Source: Methylobacteriaceae bacterium (lineage in GTDB: Bacteria > Pseudomonadota > Alphaproteobacteria > Rhizobiales > Beijerinckiaceae). Taken from it: a stretch of 64,000 bases of DNA. This document shows positions 1-8,104 of this stretch, one piece after another. Position numbers and translations under genes: made by a program. Positions within the stretch are counted from its first letter, which is position 1, and each line of letters opens with the position of its first letter. The stretch lies in the NCBI GenBank assembly GCA_947444195.1, contig CANEZL010000003.1, forward strand, positions 1-64,000, written 5' to 3'. The notes below the pieces were generated by a model. That model was given only the letters and a program-made list of their open reading frames with translations, was not told the DNA's origin and did no database searches.

Positions 1-91
1 CGGCCCGCCCGAACCGGCCGCCAATCCGCTCCAGCACCTCATCAAAGCTCTGCGCCCAGCCCGCTGCGTCCGCTCCCGTTACCCGCGTCAT
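1..91 (-). CDS. IS701-type transposase, N-terminal fragment (cut by window edge)
   Basis: The minus strand has a good ribosome binding site (GGAGGTGAG) just before an ATG whose A is at 91. About 30 codons are visible before the window ends. The peptide begins MTRVTGADAAGWAQSFDEV and continues ERIGGRFGRA, which I recognise as the typical start of IS701-family DDE transposases (a short helix followed by a GRFxRAE-type motif). The catalytic residues lie outside the window, so intactness cannot be judged. The family call rests on memory of this N-terminus and on the YTAR-like target next to the element end. Confidence 0.6.
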   Translation of the reverse strand, partial: MTRVTGADAAGWAQSFDEVLERIGGRFGRA

Positions 92-133
92 GGCTCACCT
101 CCACCACGACAACGCACAAACCCGGCTGTAGGA
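1..133 (-). mobile_element. One end of an IS701-type insertion sequence
   Basis: The transposase starts at 91 and reads out of the window. The bases beyond it, up to about 133, look like the non-coding IS terminus, ending in CGGCTGTAGGA. They are followed directly by CTAG (134-137), which fits the YTAR 4-bp target known for IS701-family elements. Downstream of CTAG the sequence matches a repeat that also occurs elsewhere in this window, so the IS appears to have landed at the first bases of that repeat. The exact end and the partner inverted repeat cannot be confirmed here. Confidence 0.5.
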
Positions 134-200
134 CTAGAACGCTCTCCGCCGAAGTGGCCACCGGTTCGGCGCAAGAGCGCGCGTCAAAACAAAAGCCTAG
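134..200. repeat. Dispersed 65-bp intergenic repeat, copy 1
   Basis: It begins CTAGAACGCTCTCCGCCGAA and ends in a short A-rich stretch and CTAG. It matches 35055-35121 over nearly its whole length and 24473-24530 over its first part. The outer parts (CGCTCTC and GAGCGCG) are complementary, so it can fold into a hairpin. This copy has the IS end on its left side. Confidence 0.7.
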
Positions 201-217
201 TGCCGGAGGAGACGACC

Positions 218-655
218 ATGCCCCAGGGAGCAGAGCAGGCCGCGATCGCCCCCCTGCCACCGGATCTCGCGCGGGAATTCGCGGCGGCGCGCGGGAACGG
301 CTGCGTCGGCACCCGCCTGCTGTCGGAAGATGCGCGCTGCCGCGTCTGGACGATCGTGCTGGAGCCCGGCGCGCGCATCGGCTTCCATACCCACGTGCTC
401 GACTATTTCTGGACCGCGGTGACCGCGGGACGTGCCCGCTCGCGTCACGGCGACGGCCGGATCGCGGAGGTCGATTACCGCGCCGGCGATATCCGGCACC
501 TCACCTTCGGGCCGGGCGAGGCGATGACCCACGACCTCGCCAATATCGGCGATACCGAGTTGATCTTCACGACGGTCGAGTTCCTCGACAGCGCGAACCC
601 GCCCCTCGCTCTTCCGGCCGCCGTTCGTGCCGGGGCCGCGCGCGATCCGGCCTAG
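218..655 (+). CDS. Small cupin-domain protein
   Basis: A 145-residue single-domain cupin. The ATG at 218 is preceded by GGAGGAG at good spacing; an upstream GTG at 200 is less likely. The two cupin motifs are visible: GARIGFHTHVLDYFWTAV (HxH metal ligands, about residues 58-72) and a later block around PGEAMTHDLANIGDTEL with a second histidine. No signal peptide or second domain is present. It ends 4 bp inside the convergent monooxygenase gene. Cupins of this form can be enzymes, binding proteins or sensors. The substrate is unknown, and adjacency to a flavin hydroxylase only weakly suggests aromatic or heterocycle metabolism. Confidence 0.8.
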   Translation: MPQGAEQAAIAPLPPDLAREFAAARGNGCVGTRLLSEDARCRVWTIVLEPGARIGFHTHVLDYFWTAVTAGRARSRHGDGRIAEVDYRAGDIRHLTFGPGEAMTHDLANIGDTELIFTTVEFLDSANPPLALPAAVRAGAARDPA

Positions 656-1875
656 CGGATGCCCTCATCCGGCGGGACTGCCGTCCCGGCCATCACCGCT
701 TCGGGGCTGCGGAACCGCTCCGCGGCGGCATGCTCCGCCGCGCCATGCTGCTGCGCCTGCAGGTAGGCGCCGAGTTCCCGCCCCCGGGCGACGACCGCGC
801 TTCCGTAGGGCCTGCGGCGGGCATCGAACGCCGCGAGCGCCGTGCTCACATCCCCGCCCGCTTCATCGAGAGCCTCCACGAGGGCGGCCGCGTCCTCCAT
901 CGCCTTGGTCACCCCCATCCCGACATGGGGTCGGGCCACGAAGGCGGCATCGCCGATCAGCGCGACGCGGCGGCCCGGCGCCATGCTCGGCGTCTCGATG
1001 TCGAGGATCGCCTGCAGGAAGGGGTGTTCGGCGCGGCGCATGACCTCCGCGAAGGGCGGCGCGAGGATCCGCCGAGCCTCGGTTCGCATCGCGGCCAGAA
1101 CCTCGGGCTTGATCCGGCTCGGCGGGATCGAGAGGGCGTGGCGCGTCCCGCTCGTATCGGTCAGGAGCGCGGCGAGTGCGGCCTCCGGGGTCGGCCTGTA
1201 CCAGACCGCGTTGAAGCGCCGGCCGCCCGCGGAGCCATCGTCGGCTCCGGAGACGGGATAGCCGAGGATCTGCTCGCCCGGTGGCAGGCAGAAGGCGAAG
1301 TGGTCGCAGATCGCGTCGCGCGTCGTCGGCGACAGCGCCACCTCGTCCACGACCGCGCGCCACGCGACGTAGCCCGCATAAACCGGCGCGACGGCCGGCA
1401 GGAGGCCGGCACGCACCGTCGAGTACTGCCCGTCCGCGCCGACGAGGAGGTCGGCCGCGAACCTCCGACCGCCTTCGAAGCACGCGACGACGCGCTCTTC
1501 ATCGTGATCGACCGAGACGAGCGCCGCGCCGAAGCGGACGATCCCGGCCGGCAGAGCGGCCAGCAGACGATGGTAGAGTCGCCCCCAACCTGCGAGCACC
1601 TGCGGCAGCGAGAGTTCGGCCGTCACATGGCCGTCTCTGTCGATGACCCGGCGGCCCTCAACCCTCACCCCGAAATCGTCCCGCTCGACAGGGCAGCCGC
1701 ACCGCGCGAGAACGGCGCGAAGGCCCGGATGGGTGACGATACCCGCACCGCGGCCAGAGAGGGCACCGGCCGAGCGCTCGAACACCGTGACGGCATGCCC
1801 GCGTCGAGCGAGGATGCACGCCGCGGTTAGTCCGGCGATCGACCCGCCGACGACAGCCACCTTCAGTCGCGTCAT
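652..1875 (-). CDS. FAD-dependent monooxygenase (PHBH/UbiH-type aromatic hydroxylase)
   Basis: A 407-residue flavoprotein of group A monooxygenases. It has an N-terminal dinucleotide-binding motif VVGGSIAGLTAACILARRG (about residues 8-26), a DG motif (LVGADGQYSTVR, about 142-153) and the FAD ribityl-binding GD motif (ALIGDAAFVARPHVGMG, about 300-317). Length and motif spacing fit single-component hydroxylases such as 2,6-dihydroxypyridine or 6-hydroxynicotinate hydroxylases. These use NAD(P)H and O2 to hydroxylate an aromatic ring in the cytoplasm. The substrate cannot be deduced. It is transcribed towards the cupin with a 4-bp stop-to-stop overlap. A long AT-rich gap lies upstream of its start, the likely promoter region. 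Confidence 0.85.
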   Translation of the reverse strand: MTRLKVAVVGGSIAGLTAACILARRGHAVTVFERSAGALSGRGAGIVTHPGLRAVLARCGCPVERDDFGVRVEGRRVIDRDGHVTAELSLPQVLAGWGRLYHRLLAALPAGIVRFGAALVSVDHDEERVVACFEGGRRFAADLLVGADGQYSTVRAGLLPAVAPVYAGYVAWRAVVDEVALSPTTRDAICDHFAFCLPPGEQILGYPVSGADDGSAGGRRFNAVWYRPTPEAALAALLTDTSGTRHALSIPPSRIKPEVLAAMRTEARRILAPPFAEVMRRAEHPFLQAILDIETPSMAPGRRVALIGDAAFVARPHVGMGVTKAMEDAAALVEALDEAGGDVSTALAAFDARRRPYGSAVVARGRELGAYLQAQQHGAAEHAAAERFRSPEAVMAGTAVPPDEGIR

Positions 1876-2335
1876 GCAAATCTCGATACGAGGGCGGACA
1901 ATCCAATATCGCCCAAGATAGACCTTAGTGAACTTAAATCAAGACGTAAAATTATGCAGCATATTCAGAATACAATATCAAGATCATTGATTATTTTGCT
2001 ACAGCTGCATCGCGAGACGCCGGAATAGAGAGAAAAATGTTTAGGGTTATTTGTATTTCTTGTGCAACGCACCAAAATTTTCAATCAAATGAGTGATGCA
2101 CTTCTCGCGCTCAGCAATGCGCCATGAGCCGAACTTGGGCCAACATGCGCCGAACCGCCGCTTGCGATCTATAGCGGCCTTCTCGTAGCCTGGTTGAGGT
2201 CTTGATTTCAGGTGGGATTGTTGAGGGCGTTAGCGGCCATGAGGCTTGCGACGTGTACCGAGCCTTCGGCAATCAGGAATCGGCCTGGTTGGCCGCAGGT
2301 TCGTCCATTCTGGACATGCCCTCGCTCGGAACGGA
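1876..2335. other. 460-bp intergenic region with an AT-rich island
   Basis: It lies between the divergent 5' end of the monooxygenase gene and the 3' end of the ABC operon. Bases about 1895-2130 are clearly AT-rich (runs such as AATTTTC, TTATTTTG, TAAAATTATG), unlike the rest of the window. They may hold the monooxygenase promoter or be a scar of foreign DNA. I see no complete gene, RNA gene or convincing terminator here. Confidence 0.6.
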
Positions 2336-2400
2336 TCAAGCCACGGCAGCGGCGTCCGAGGCGGCATGGCCCGCGGTCGCCGCGGCCTCGGCGTGCCAGC
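2047..2400 (-). other. Possible frameshifted coding remnant, family not recognised
   Basis: On the minus strand one frame (2208-2402) ends with a protein-like segment VHVASLMAANALNNPT. After its TGA, a neighbouring frame stays open for about 50 codons, ending in LIENFGALHKKYK and a TAA at 2047-2049. The two pieces read like one gene broken by a frameshift, perhaps an old IS or recombinase remnant. The upper part overlaps the end of the ABC ATPase gene on the same strand, so that part cannot be independently coding. No family was recognised. Confidence 0.2.
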
Positions 2401-3346
2401 ATGCGGTACGCTGGCCGGGGGCGGGGGTTACGACCGGAGGGTCATCGGCACATCGCCCCTCCGCGAGGAAGCAGCGCGGGCGGAAGGCGCAACCGGAGGG
2501 GCGGTTCGCGAGGTCGGGGGGGCCGCCCGGGATAGCCTCGAGGCGGGCGCCCTTGACCAGCGCGCCCTCGGCCCGGCTGCGCAGAAGCCCGATCGTGTAG
2601 GGGTGGTGGGGCGTGCGCACGACCTGAGCGGCCGAGCCCTCCTCCACGATCCGCCCGGCATACATCACGGCGATCCGATCGGCGATCTCGACCGCTGCGC
2701 CGAGGTCGTGCGTCACGAAGACGATCGACAGGCCGAGTTCGCGCTGCAATTCGCGCAGGAGCAGCAGGATCTGGATCTGCACGGTGGCGTCGAGCGCGGT
2801 CGTCGGCTCGTCGGCCAGCAGAACCTTCGGCCGGCAGGCGAGCGCCAGCGCGATCATCGCCCTCTGGCGCATGCCGCCCGACAATTCGTGCGGGTAGGCA
2901 TCGAGGCGCCGTCCGGGGCTCGGGATGCGTACGCGCTCGAACAGGGCGAGGGCCCGCGCGCGCGCCGCGCTCTCGGAGACCGGCTCGTGCGTGCGGATCG
3001 CCTCCGTGATCTGGCGGCCGACGGTGTAGACCGGGTCGAAGGCGAGCAGCGGTTCCTGAAAGATCATCGCGACCTCGCGGCCGCGGTAGGCCGCGAGGTC
3101 GCGCCGGGACAGAGCCATCACGTCCCGCCCGCCGATGCGGACGTGTCCGCCGACATCGGTGCGCCGCTCCGGGTGCAGGCGCATCAATGCACGCAGCGTC
3201 ACGCTCTTGCCCGAGCCGGACTCCCCGATGAGCGCGACGGTCTGCCCGCGCTCGAGCCGCAGATCGACCCCGTCGACCGCGCGCAGGCGACCGCCGAAGG
3301 TGACGGTCAGGCCGCTGACCTCGATGGCGGGTGCGTCCTCGCTCAC
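2336..3346 (-). CDS. ABC transporter ATP-binding protein, OppD/DppD type
   Basis: A 336-residue ATPase of the oligopeptide/dipeptide/nickel importer family. Walker A GESGSGKS is near residues 41-48, followed by a Q-loop (FQEPLLAFDPVYTVG), the signature LSGGMRQR, Walker B VLLADEPTTALD and the H-loop VTHD. The C-terminus has the family-specific oligopeptide-transporter tail with conserved cysteines (CAFRPRCFLAEGRC), which in relatives can hold an iron-sulfur cluster. It is the last gene of the operon and overlaps the preceding ATPase by 4 bp (ATGA), indicating translational coupling. It would form the ATPase heterodimer with that neighbour at the inner face of the membrane. Confidence 0.92.
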   Translation of the reverse strand: MSEDAPAIEVSGLTVTFGGRLRAVDGVDLRLERGQTVALIGESGSGKSVTLRALMRLHPERRTDVGGHVRIGGRDVMALSRRDLAAYRGREVAMIFQEPLLAFDPVYTVGRQITEAIRTHEPVSESAARARALALFERVRIPSPGRRLDAYPHELSGGMRQRAMIALALACRPKVLLADEPTTALDATVQIQILLLLRELQRELGLSIVFVTHDLGAAVEIADRIAVMYAGRIVEEGSAAQVVRTPHHPYTIGLLRSRAEGALVKGARLEAIPGGPPDLANRPSGCAFRPRCFLAEGRCADDPPVVTPAPGQRTACWHAEAAATAGHAASDAAAVA

Positions 3347-4398
3347 GCCGCGATCCTCTCACGCGGCGCTAGGCCGTGACCGGAGCCCGGCTGGCGGGCA
3401 AGGCAGGCGACGCTGTGACCGGGGCCGAGCGGATCGAGGGGCGGCTCGCTCGCCGCGCAGACCGGCTCGGCCAGCCGGCAGCGCGGATGGAAGCGGCAGC
3501 CGGACGGTGGGTTGATCGGGTTCGGCGGGTCTCCGGCAAGCGGCGCGACCTCGGTCCGGGCATCCGGGTCCAGCGAGGGCATCGAGGCCAGCAGGGCCCC
3601 GGTATAGGGGTGCTCGGGCGCGGCGAGCACCGTGTCGGAGGGGCCGATCTCCGCCACGCGCCCGAGATACATCACCATCACCCGGTCGGAGATGAAGCGC
3701 ACGACGTTCAGGTCGTGGCTGATGAAGACGTAGGTCAGGCCGAATTCCTGCTTGAGGTCGAGGAGGAGGTTGAGCACCTGCGCCTCCACCGACTTGTCGA
3801 GGGCCGACACCGCCTCGTCGAGGAGGACGAGGCGCGGCTCGAGGGCGAGGGCGCGGGCGATGTTGACCCGCTGGCGCTGGCCGCCGGAGATCTCGTGCGG
3901 GTAGCGCCCGGCGAAGCGGTGCGGCTCCAGCCCGACCCGGGCCAGCAGCGCGCGCGCGCGCTCCACCGCCTGCCGGCCCGGCACGCCGTTGACCCGCGGG
4001 CCGAAGGCGACCGACTGCTCCACCGTCATGCGCGGATTGAGGGAGGCGTAGGAATCCTGGAACACCATCTGTGCCTGGCGGCGGTAGGCGCGCCACGGCA
4101 TCGCGCGCGCCCCCACGGGCTGTCCGTCGTAGAGCAGCGTGCCCGCATCGCGCTCGATCAGGCCCATGAGCAGCTTGGCGGTCGTCGACTTGCCGCAGCC
4201 GGACTCGCCGACGATACCCAGCGTCTCGCCCTTCAGCACCTCGAAATCGACGCCGTCCACGGCACGGACCACCTGCTTCCCGGCTCCCGCCTTGCGCACG
4301 GGGAAGTGCTTGAAGAGGCCGGCGACCGTGAGCAACGGTTGGGCGGGGCCGCCGCGGTCCTGCGCGAACGGATCGGGCGTGCCGGGGATGACGCTCAC
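3343..4398 (-). CDS. ABC transporter ATP-binding protein, OppF/DppF type
   Basis: A 351-residue partner ATPase. Walker A is GESGCGKST; the Q-loop lies in VFQDSYASLNPRMTV; the signature is ISGGQRQR; Walker B is LVLLDEAVSALD; the H-loop is ISHD. Walker B has DEAVSALD where OppF usually has DEPVSALD. The cysteine-bearing C-terminal tail (CRFHPRCRLAEPVC) is present, as in other OppF proteins. It starts 13 bp after the permease gene and overlaps the OppD-type gene by 4 bp. Inferred role: energising uptake of the ligand bound by one or both upstream binding proteins. Confidence 0.92.
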   Translation of the reverse strand: MSVIPGTPDPFAQDRGGPAQPLLTVAGLFKHFPVRKAGAGKQVVRAVDGVDFEVLKGETLGIVGESGCGKSTTAKLLMGLIERDAGTLLYDGQPVGARAMPWRAYRRQAQMVFQDSYASLNPRMTVEQSVAFGPRVNGVPGRQAVERARALLARVGLEPHRFAGRYPHEISGGQRQRVNIARALALEPRLVLLDEAVSALDKSVEAQVLNLLLDLKQEFGLTYVFISHDLNVVRFISDRVMVMYLGRVAEIGPSDTVLAAPEHPYTGALLASMPSLDPDARTEVAPLAGDPPNPINPPSGCRFHPRCRLAEPVCAASEPPLDPLGPGHSVACLARQPGSGHGLAPRERIAA

Positions 4399-4411
4399 GG
4401 GCGAACCTCCA

Positions 4412-5341
4412 TCACTGTCTGACTTCCATGGCGTTGCGCAGACCGTCCGAGAACAGGTTGAAGGAGATCGACACGATGAAGATGCACAGGCCCGGCAACG
4501 CAGCGACGGCGGGATTGACGTAGATCGCGGTGCGCAGGGTGTTCAGCATCAGGCCCCATTCGGGCTCGGGGGGACGCACGCCGAGGCCGAGGAAGGACAG
4601 ACCGGAGGCAAGGATCATCGAGACCGAGATCAGGCTCGTCGCGTAGACGAAGATCGGACCGATCACGTTGCCGAGCACCTGGACGCGCATGATCGTCAGC
4701 GCCGAGGCTCCCGAGAGCTTGGCCGCGTCGATGTAGTCGCGGCGGCGGATGCCGGTCGTCACGCTCTCCGCCACGCGCGCGATCTGGGGCACGAACACGC
4801 AGGTGAGCGAGACGATCGAGTTGAAGATGCCGGCGCCCAGCGCCCCCGACAGCGCGATCGCCAGGAGCACGGAGGGGAAGGCGAAGAACACGTCGATGGT
4901 GCGCATCAGGATCGTGTTGGTCCAGCCGCCGACGTAGCCTGCCAGGATGCCGAGCGCCGAGCCGATCACGAAGGCGATCAGCACGGGCGTGACGCCGATG
5001 AACAGCGACAGGCGCGCGCCCAGCATCAGACGGCTCATCATGTCGCGGCCCAACTCGTCCGAGCCCAGCCAGTAGGTCGCGTCCCCCAGCGGCCTCAGGC
5101 GGCGCAGCATCGAGCCCTTGTACGGGTCCATCGGCGTGATCCACGGCGACAGCACCGCGACGAGGATCACCAGGAGGATCACCGCGCCCGCGGCCATGGC
5201 CACGGGGTCGCGCACGAGGCGGTGCCCCACATGCCCCCAGAATCCGCGGGACGGGGCGAAGACGGGTTCCTGGCCGGCGGCGAGATCGGCGGTGCGGACG
5301 CCGCCGTCGAGGGCGACGGAAGCCGCGACGGGCTGGGTCAT
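4412..5341 (-). CDS. ABC transporter permease, OppC/DppC type
   Basis: A 309-residue inner-membrane permease. After an N-terminal cytoplasmic stretch there is a first membrane helix (AAGAVILLVILVAVLSPWI), then the OppC signature around YWLGSDELGRDMMSRLMLGAR, several further helices, and the EAA-type loop (YIDAAKLSGASALTIMRVQVL) that contacts the ATPase. The ATG at 5341 has GGAGG just upstream; a GTG 12 bp earlier is in frame but has poorer spacing. It lies 28 bp after the partner permease in a tight operon. Confidence 0.9.
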   Translation of the reverse strand: MTQPVAASVALDGGVRTADLAAGQEPVFAPSRGFWGHVGHRLVRDPVAMAAGAVILLVILVAVLSPWITPMDPYKGSMLRRLRPLGDATYWLGSDELGRDMMSRLMLGARLSLFIGVTPVLIAFVIGSALGILAGYVGGWTNTILMRTIDVFFAFPSVLLAIALSGALGAGIFNSIVSLTCVFVPQIARVAESVTTGIRRRDYIDAAKLSGASALTIMRVQVLGNVIGPIFVYATSLISVSMILASGLSFLGLGVRPPEPEWGLMLNTLRTAIYVNPAVAALPGLCIFIVSISFNLFSDGLRNAMEVRQ

Positions 5342-5369
5342 GGACGCCTCCACGGGGGCCGGAGCGGCA

Positions 5370-6323
5370 TCAGGCGCGCTCGATGCGCGGATCGAGGGCG
5401 GTCTGCATCACGTCGACGAGCAGGTTCAGGGCCACGAAGAACATCGCCAGCACCAGGATCGAGCCCTGCAGCAGGGGCAGGTCGCGCTGGAAGATCGCCG
5501 CATTGAGGAGGAAGCCGGTGCCCGGCCAGGCGAACACCGTCTCGATCAGGATCGAGCCGCCGAGCAGGTAGCCGAGCTGAAGGCCCATGATCGCGAGGGC
5601 GGTGGGGGCGGCGTTGCGCACGACGTGGCGAAAGACGCCCCATTCGTCGAGACCCTTGGCGCGCAGCGCCTCGACGAATTCCTGCGCGAGGATGTCGGCG
5701 ACCAGGGCACGCACGGTGCGGGCGATGATGCCCGTGGGGATCACGGACATCGTGATCGCTGGCAGGATCAGGTAGCGCAGGTGGTCGAGGTCGGGGCGCC
5801 AGTTGCCGGAACCGTCCGGCCCGGCGCCGGTGGGGGGCAACCAGCCCAGAGTCGCCGAGAACACGATCACCATGACCATGCCGAGCCAGTAGTGCGGGAC
5901 GCTCACCCCGAACACCGAGAGCGCGGAGGCGGCCCGGTCCGCCAGCGAGTTGCGATGGTAGCCCGCGACGAAGCCGAACAGCGTGCCGAAGGTGAAGCCG
6001 ATCAGCGTCGCGGCAGAGGCGAGGATGAGCGAGTTGACCACCGCCCGACCGACCTCGCCCGCCACGGGCCGCCCCGTGGCGATCGAGACGCCGAGATCGC
6101 CCTGGAGCACGTGCCAGAGCCAGATCAGGTACTGGACCGGCAACGGCTTGTCGAAGCCGTAGGCGGCGCGCATCTCGTCGATGGTGGCCTGCGTCGCATC
6201 CGCCGGCAGCACCGCGCTGAGCGGATCGCCCGGCGCGAGATGGACCAGCAGGAAGCAGACGACGCTCACACCGAAGGCGACGGGCGTGACGTAGGCGAGG
6301 CGTTTCAGGACGTAGAGGAGCAT
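5370..6323 (-). CDS. ABC transporter permease, OppB/DppB type
   Basis: A 317-residue inner-membrane permease. The ATG at 6323 gives the usual OppB start, MLLYVLKRLAYVTPVAFGVS, with a first helix ending in VHLAPGDPLS. The conserved PVQYLIWLWHVLQGDLG segment follows, and the EAA loop reads FVEALRAKGLDEWGVFRHVVRNA. An in-frame GTG 30 bp upstream would add residues not typical of the family. It sits between the second binding-protein gene and the OppC-type permease and should pair with the latter to form the translocation channel. Confidence 0.9.
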   Translation of the reverse strand: MLLYVLKRLAYVTPVAFGVSVVCFLLVHLAPGDPLSAVLPADATQATIDEMRAAYGFDKPLPVQYLIWLWHVLQGDLGVSIATGRPVAGEVGRAVVNSLILASAATLIGFTFGTLFGFVAGYHRNSLADRAASALSVFGVSVPHYWLGMVMVIVFSATLGWLPPTGAGPDGSGNWRPDLDHLRYLILPAITMSVIPTGIIARTVRALVADILAQEFVEALRAKGLDEWGVFRHVVRNAAPTALAIMGLQLGYLLGGSILIETVFAWPGTGFLLNAAIFQRDLPLLQGSILVLAMFFVALNLLVDVMQTALDPRIERA

Positions 6324-6359
6324 GAGCCGACGCCTATCTTGAGTCCGTGCCACGCCACC

Positions 6360-6383
6360 CCCTCTCGCCGGGGCGGGAGAGGG
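6360..6383 (-). terminator. Intercistronic hairpin between binding-protein and permease genes
   Basis: CCCTCTC (6360-6366) and GAGAGGG (6377-6383) form a 7-bp GC-rich stem in the 85-bp gap before the permease genes. There is no U-run. Such hairpins often act as partial terminators or mRNA stabilisers, giving more binding protein than permease. The function here is inferred from position. Confidence 0.4.
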
Positions 6384-6408
6384 CGAGCCCGGCCTGAGCC
6401 GGAAGAAG

Positions 6409-8007
6409 TCATCGCCCGGCGGTGGCGATGGTGATCTTGGAGAAATCCTGGAACCAGTTCTGGGCCTGGACGAAGCCCTTCACCTTCGCGCTCATCGCCC
6501 GCGGGTTCACGTCGTGGGTGATCATCACGAACACGGCGTCGTCCACGAACTTCTCGTGGACCTTGCGCAGCACCGCGATCTGCGCCTCCCGGTCGAAGGT
6601 GTTGCGGATCTCGTCGAACAGCTTGTCCATCGCCGGATCGGCATAGTAGCCCCAGTTCGTGCCGTTCGGCGGGGCGAGATTGCTCTGCAGGTGGCGGAGA
6701 TAGCCGGTGAACGGATCCTGGACGAGGTAGGAGTAGTTGATCGCCGAAACGCCGCGGGAGATGTCAGCCTTGGCGCCGGCGCGCCAGATATTGATCAGGG
6801 TGTTCCACTCGACCACCTCGTAGTCGACTTGAATGCCCACCTCGGCGAGGTTCTGCTGCACGAACTCGTTCATCGGCAGCGGTTGCATCTGGCCGGATCC
6901 CGAGGCCGAGATCCCGACCTTGAGCCGGAGCGGCTTCTTCGGACCGTAGCCGGCCTCGGCGAGCAGCTTCTTCGCGGCCTCGGGGTCGTACTTGACGTCG
7001 AATTTCGGCTCTCCGAACCACTGGTGCCCCGGCGGCATGAAGCCCTTGGCCGGGATCGCGAGCCCGCCGAGCAGCTCCTTGAGCCCGTCGCGGTCGATGG
7101 CGAGGTTGGCCGCCTTGCGCACACGCACGTCGTTCCACGGCGAGCCCTCGATGCGCGAGAGGTGCCATGTCCAGTTGTGCGGGTAGGTGTTGGTCACGAG
7201 CGTGAAGCCCGCGCTCTTCAAGGAGGCGACGGCGTCGGGGGCGGGCGCCTCGATCCAGTCGACTTGGCCCGAGCGGAGCGCCGCGACGCGGGCATTCGCC
7301 TCGGGCAGAGGGACCAGCACGAGCTTGTCGAGCTTCGGCACCCGGTCCTTGTCCCAGTAGGCGGGGTTGGGGACCATCTCCGCGCGCTCGCGGGGCGCGA
7401 ACAGGGTCAGCTTCCACGGACCGGTGCCGGCGGGCTGCTTGGCGAAGGCGTCCCAGGACCGGCCGAGCTTCTCCCACTGCGCGGGCGACGACATCATGAT
7501 CCAGGCGAGCTGGTAGGGCAGCGTCGCGTCGGGGGCCTTGGTGACGATCTCCAGGGTCAGGGGATCGATCGCGCGATAGCTCGCCACCGCCGGGATCCGG
7601 GTCTTGCCCTGGGCCGACTGCCGCGGATCGTATTGGGGAGCGTCGTTCTTCAGGAGCTTGTCGAGGTTCCACACAACCGCATCGGCTGTGAAGTCCGAAC
7701 CGTCGTGGAATTTCACGCCCGGACGGAGCTTGAAGGTCCACTGGTTCTTGTTCTCCTCGGCGACCCCCCATGCGGTGGCCAGCCCCGGCACGATGTCGGA
7801 CGGGCGGTCCGCGCTCGCGAGGTCCCAGTTCACGAGCCCGTCATAGACCGTGTAGCCCATGAAGCGCATGCCCTCGCCACCGTTGTCGGCCTGACCGGTG
7901 GTCAGGGGAATGTCGGAGGCCGTCATGCCGATACGCAGGGTGCCCTGTGCCGAGGCCGGCCCCAGTGCGGAGAGAAGGAGAATGATACCGACGCCGAGAC
8001 GCTTCAT
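6409..8007 (-). CDS. ABC transporter substrate-binding protein, family 5 (copy 2 of a tandem pair)
   Basis: A 532-residue periplasmic solute-binding protein of the peptide/nickel (SBP_bac_5) family. A signal peptide is clear (MKRLGVGIILLLSALGPASA, cleavage after ASA). The mature protein begins with a DIPLTTGQ motif shared with the upstream paralogue. Family landmarks follow: WTFKLRPGVKFHDGSDFTADAV (about 107-128) and VRVRKAANLAIDRD in the middle. Length is normal. Ligand specificity cannot be read; peptides, opines, glutathione and metal chelates are all known for the family. Two binding proteins before one permease/ATPase set suggest a transporter with two ligands. Confidence 0.9.
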   Translation of the reverse strand: MKRLGVGIILLLSALGPASAQGTLRIGMTASDIPLTTGQADNGGEGMRFMGYTVYDGLVNWDLASADRPSDIVPGLATAWGVAEENKNQWTFKLRPGVKFHDGSDFTADAVVWNLDKLLKNDAPQYDPRQSAQGKTRIPAVASYRAIDPLTLEIVTKAPDATLPYQLAWIMMSSPAQWEKLGRSWDAFAKQPAGTGPWKLTLFAPRERAEMVPNPAYWDKDRVPKLDKLVLVPLPEANARVAALRSGQVDWIEAPAPDAVASLKSAGFTLVTNTYPHNWTWHLSRIEGSPWNDVRVRKAANLAIDRDGLKELLGGLAIPAKGFMPPGHQWFGEPKFDVKYDPEAAKKLLAEAGYGPKKPLRLKVGISASGSGQMQPLPMNEFVQQNLAEVGIQVDYEVVEWNTLINIWRAGAKADISRGVSAINYSYLVQDPFTGYLRHLQSNLAPPNGTNWGYYADPAMDKLFDEIRNTFDREAQIAVLRKVHEKFVDDAVFVMITHDVNPRAMSAKVKGFVQAQNWFQDFSKITIATAGR

Positions 8008-8104
8008 GCGAAAACCCCCACCGGCCGGTCGTTCGCCGGGCCACTTGCTGTCGAGAACCTTGCAAAACGCCGGCCAATCTCGGGACGGCCAGAAGATCTT
8101 CGGT

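Noticed and set aside
154..1830. 558-codon plus-strand frame across the cupin and monooxygenase genes
   Set aside because: The cupin (frame with HxH motifs and GGAGGAG site) and the minus-strand monooxygenase explain the region; this frame is compositionally a shadow.
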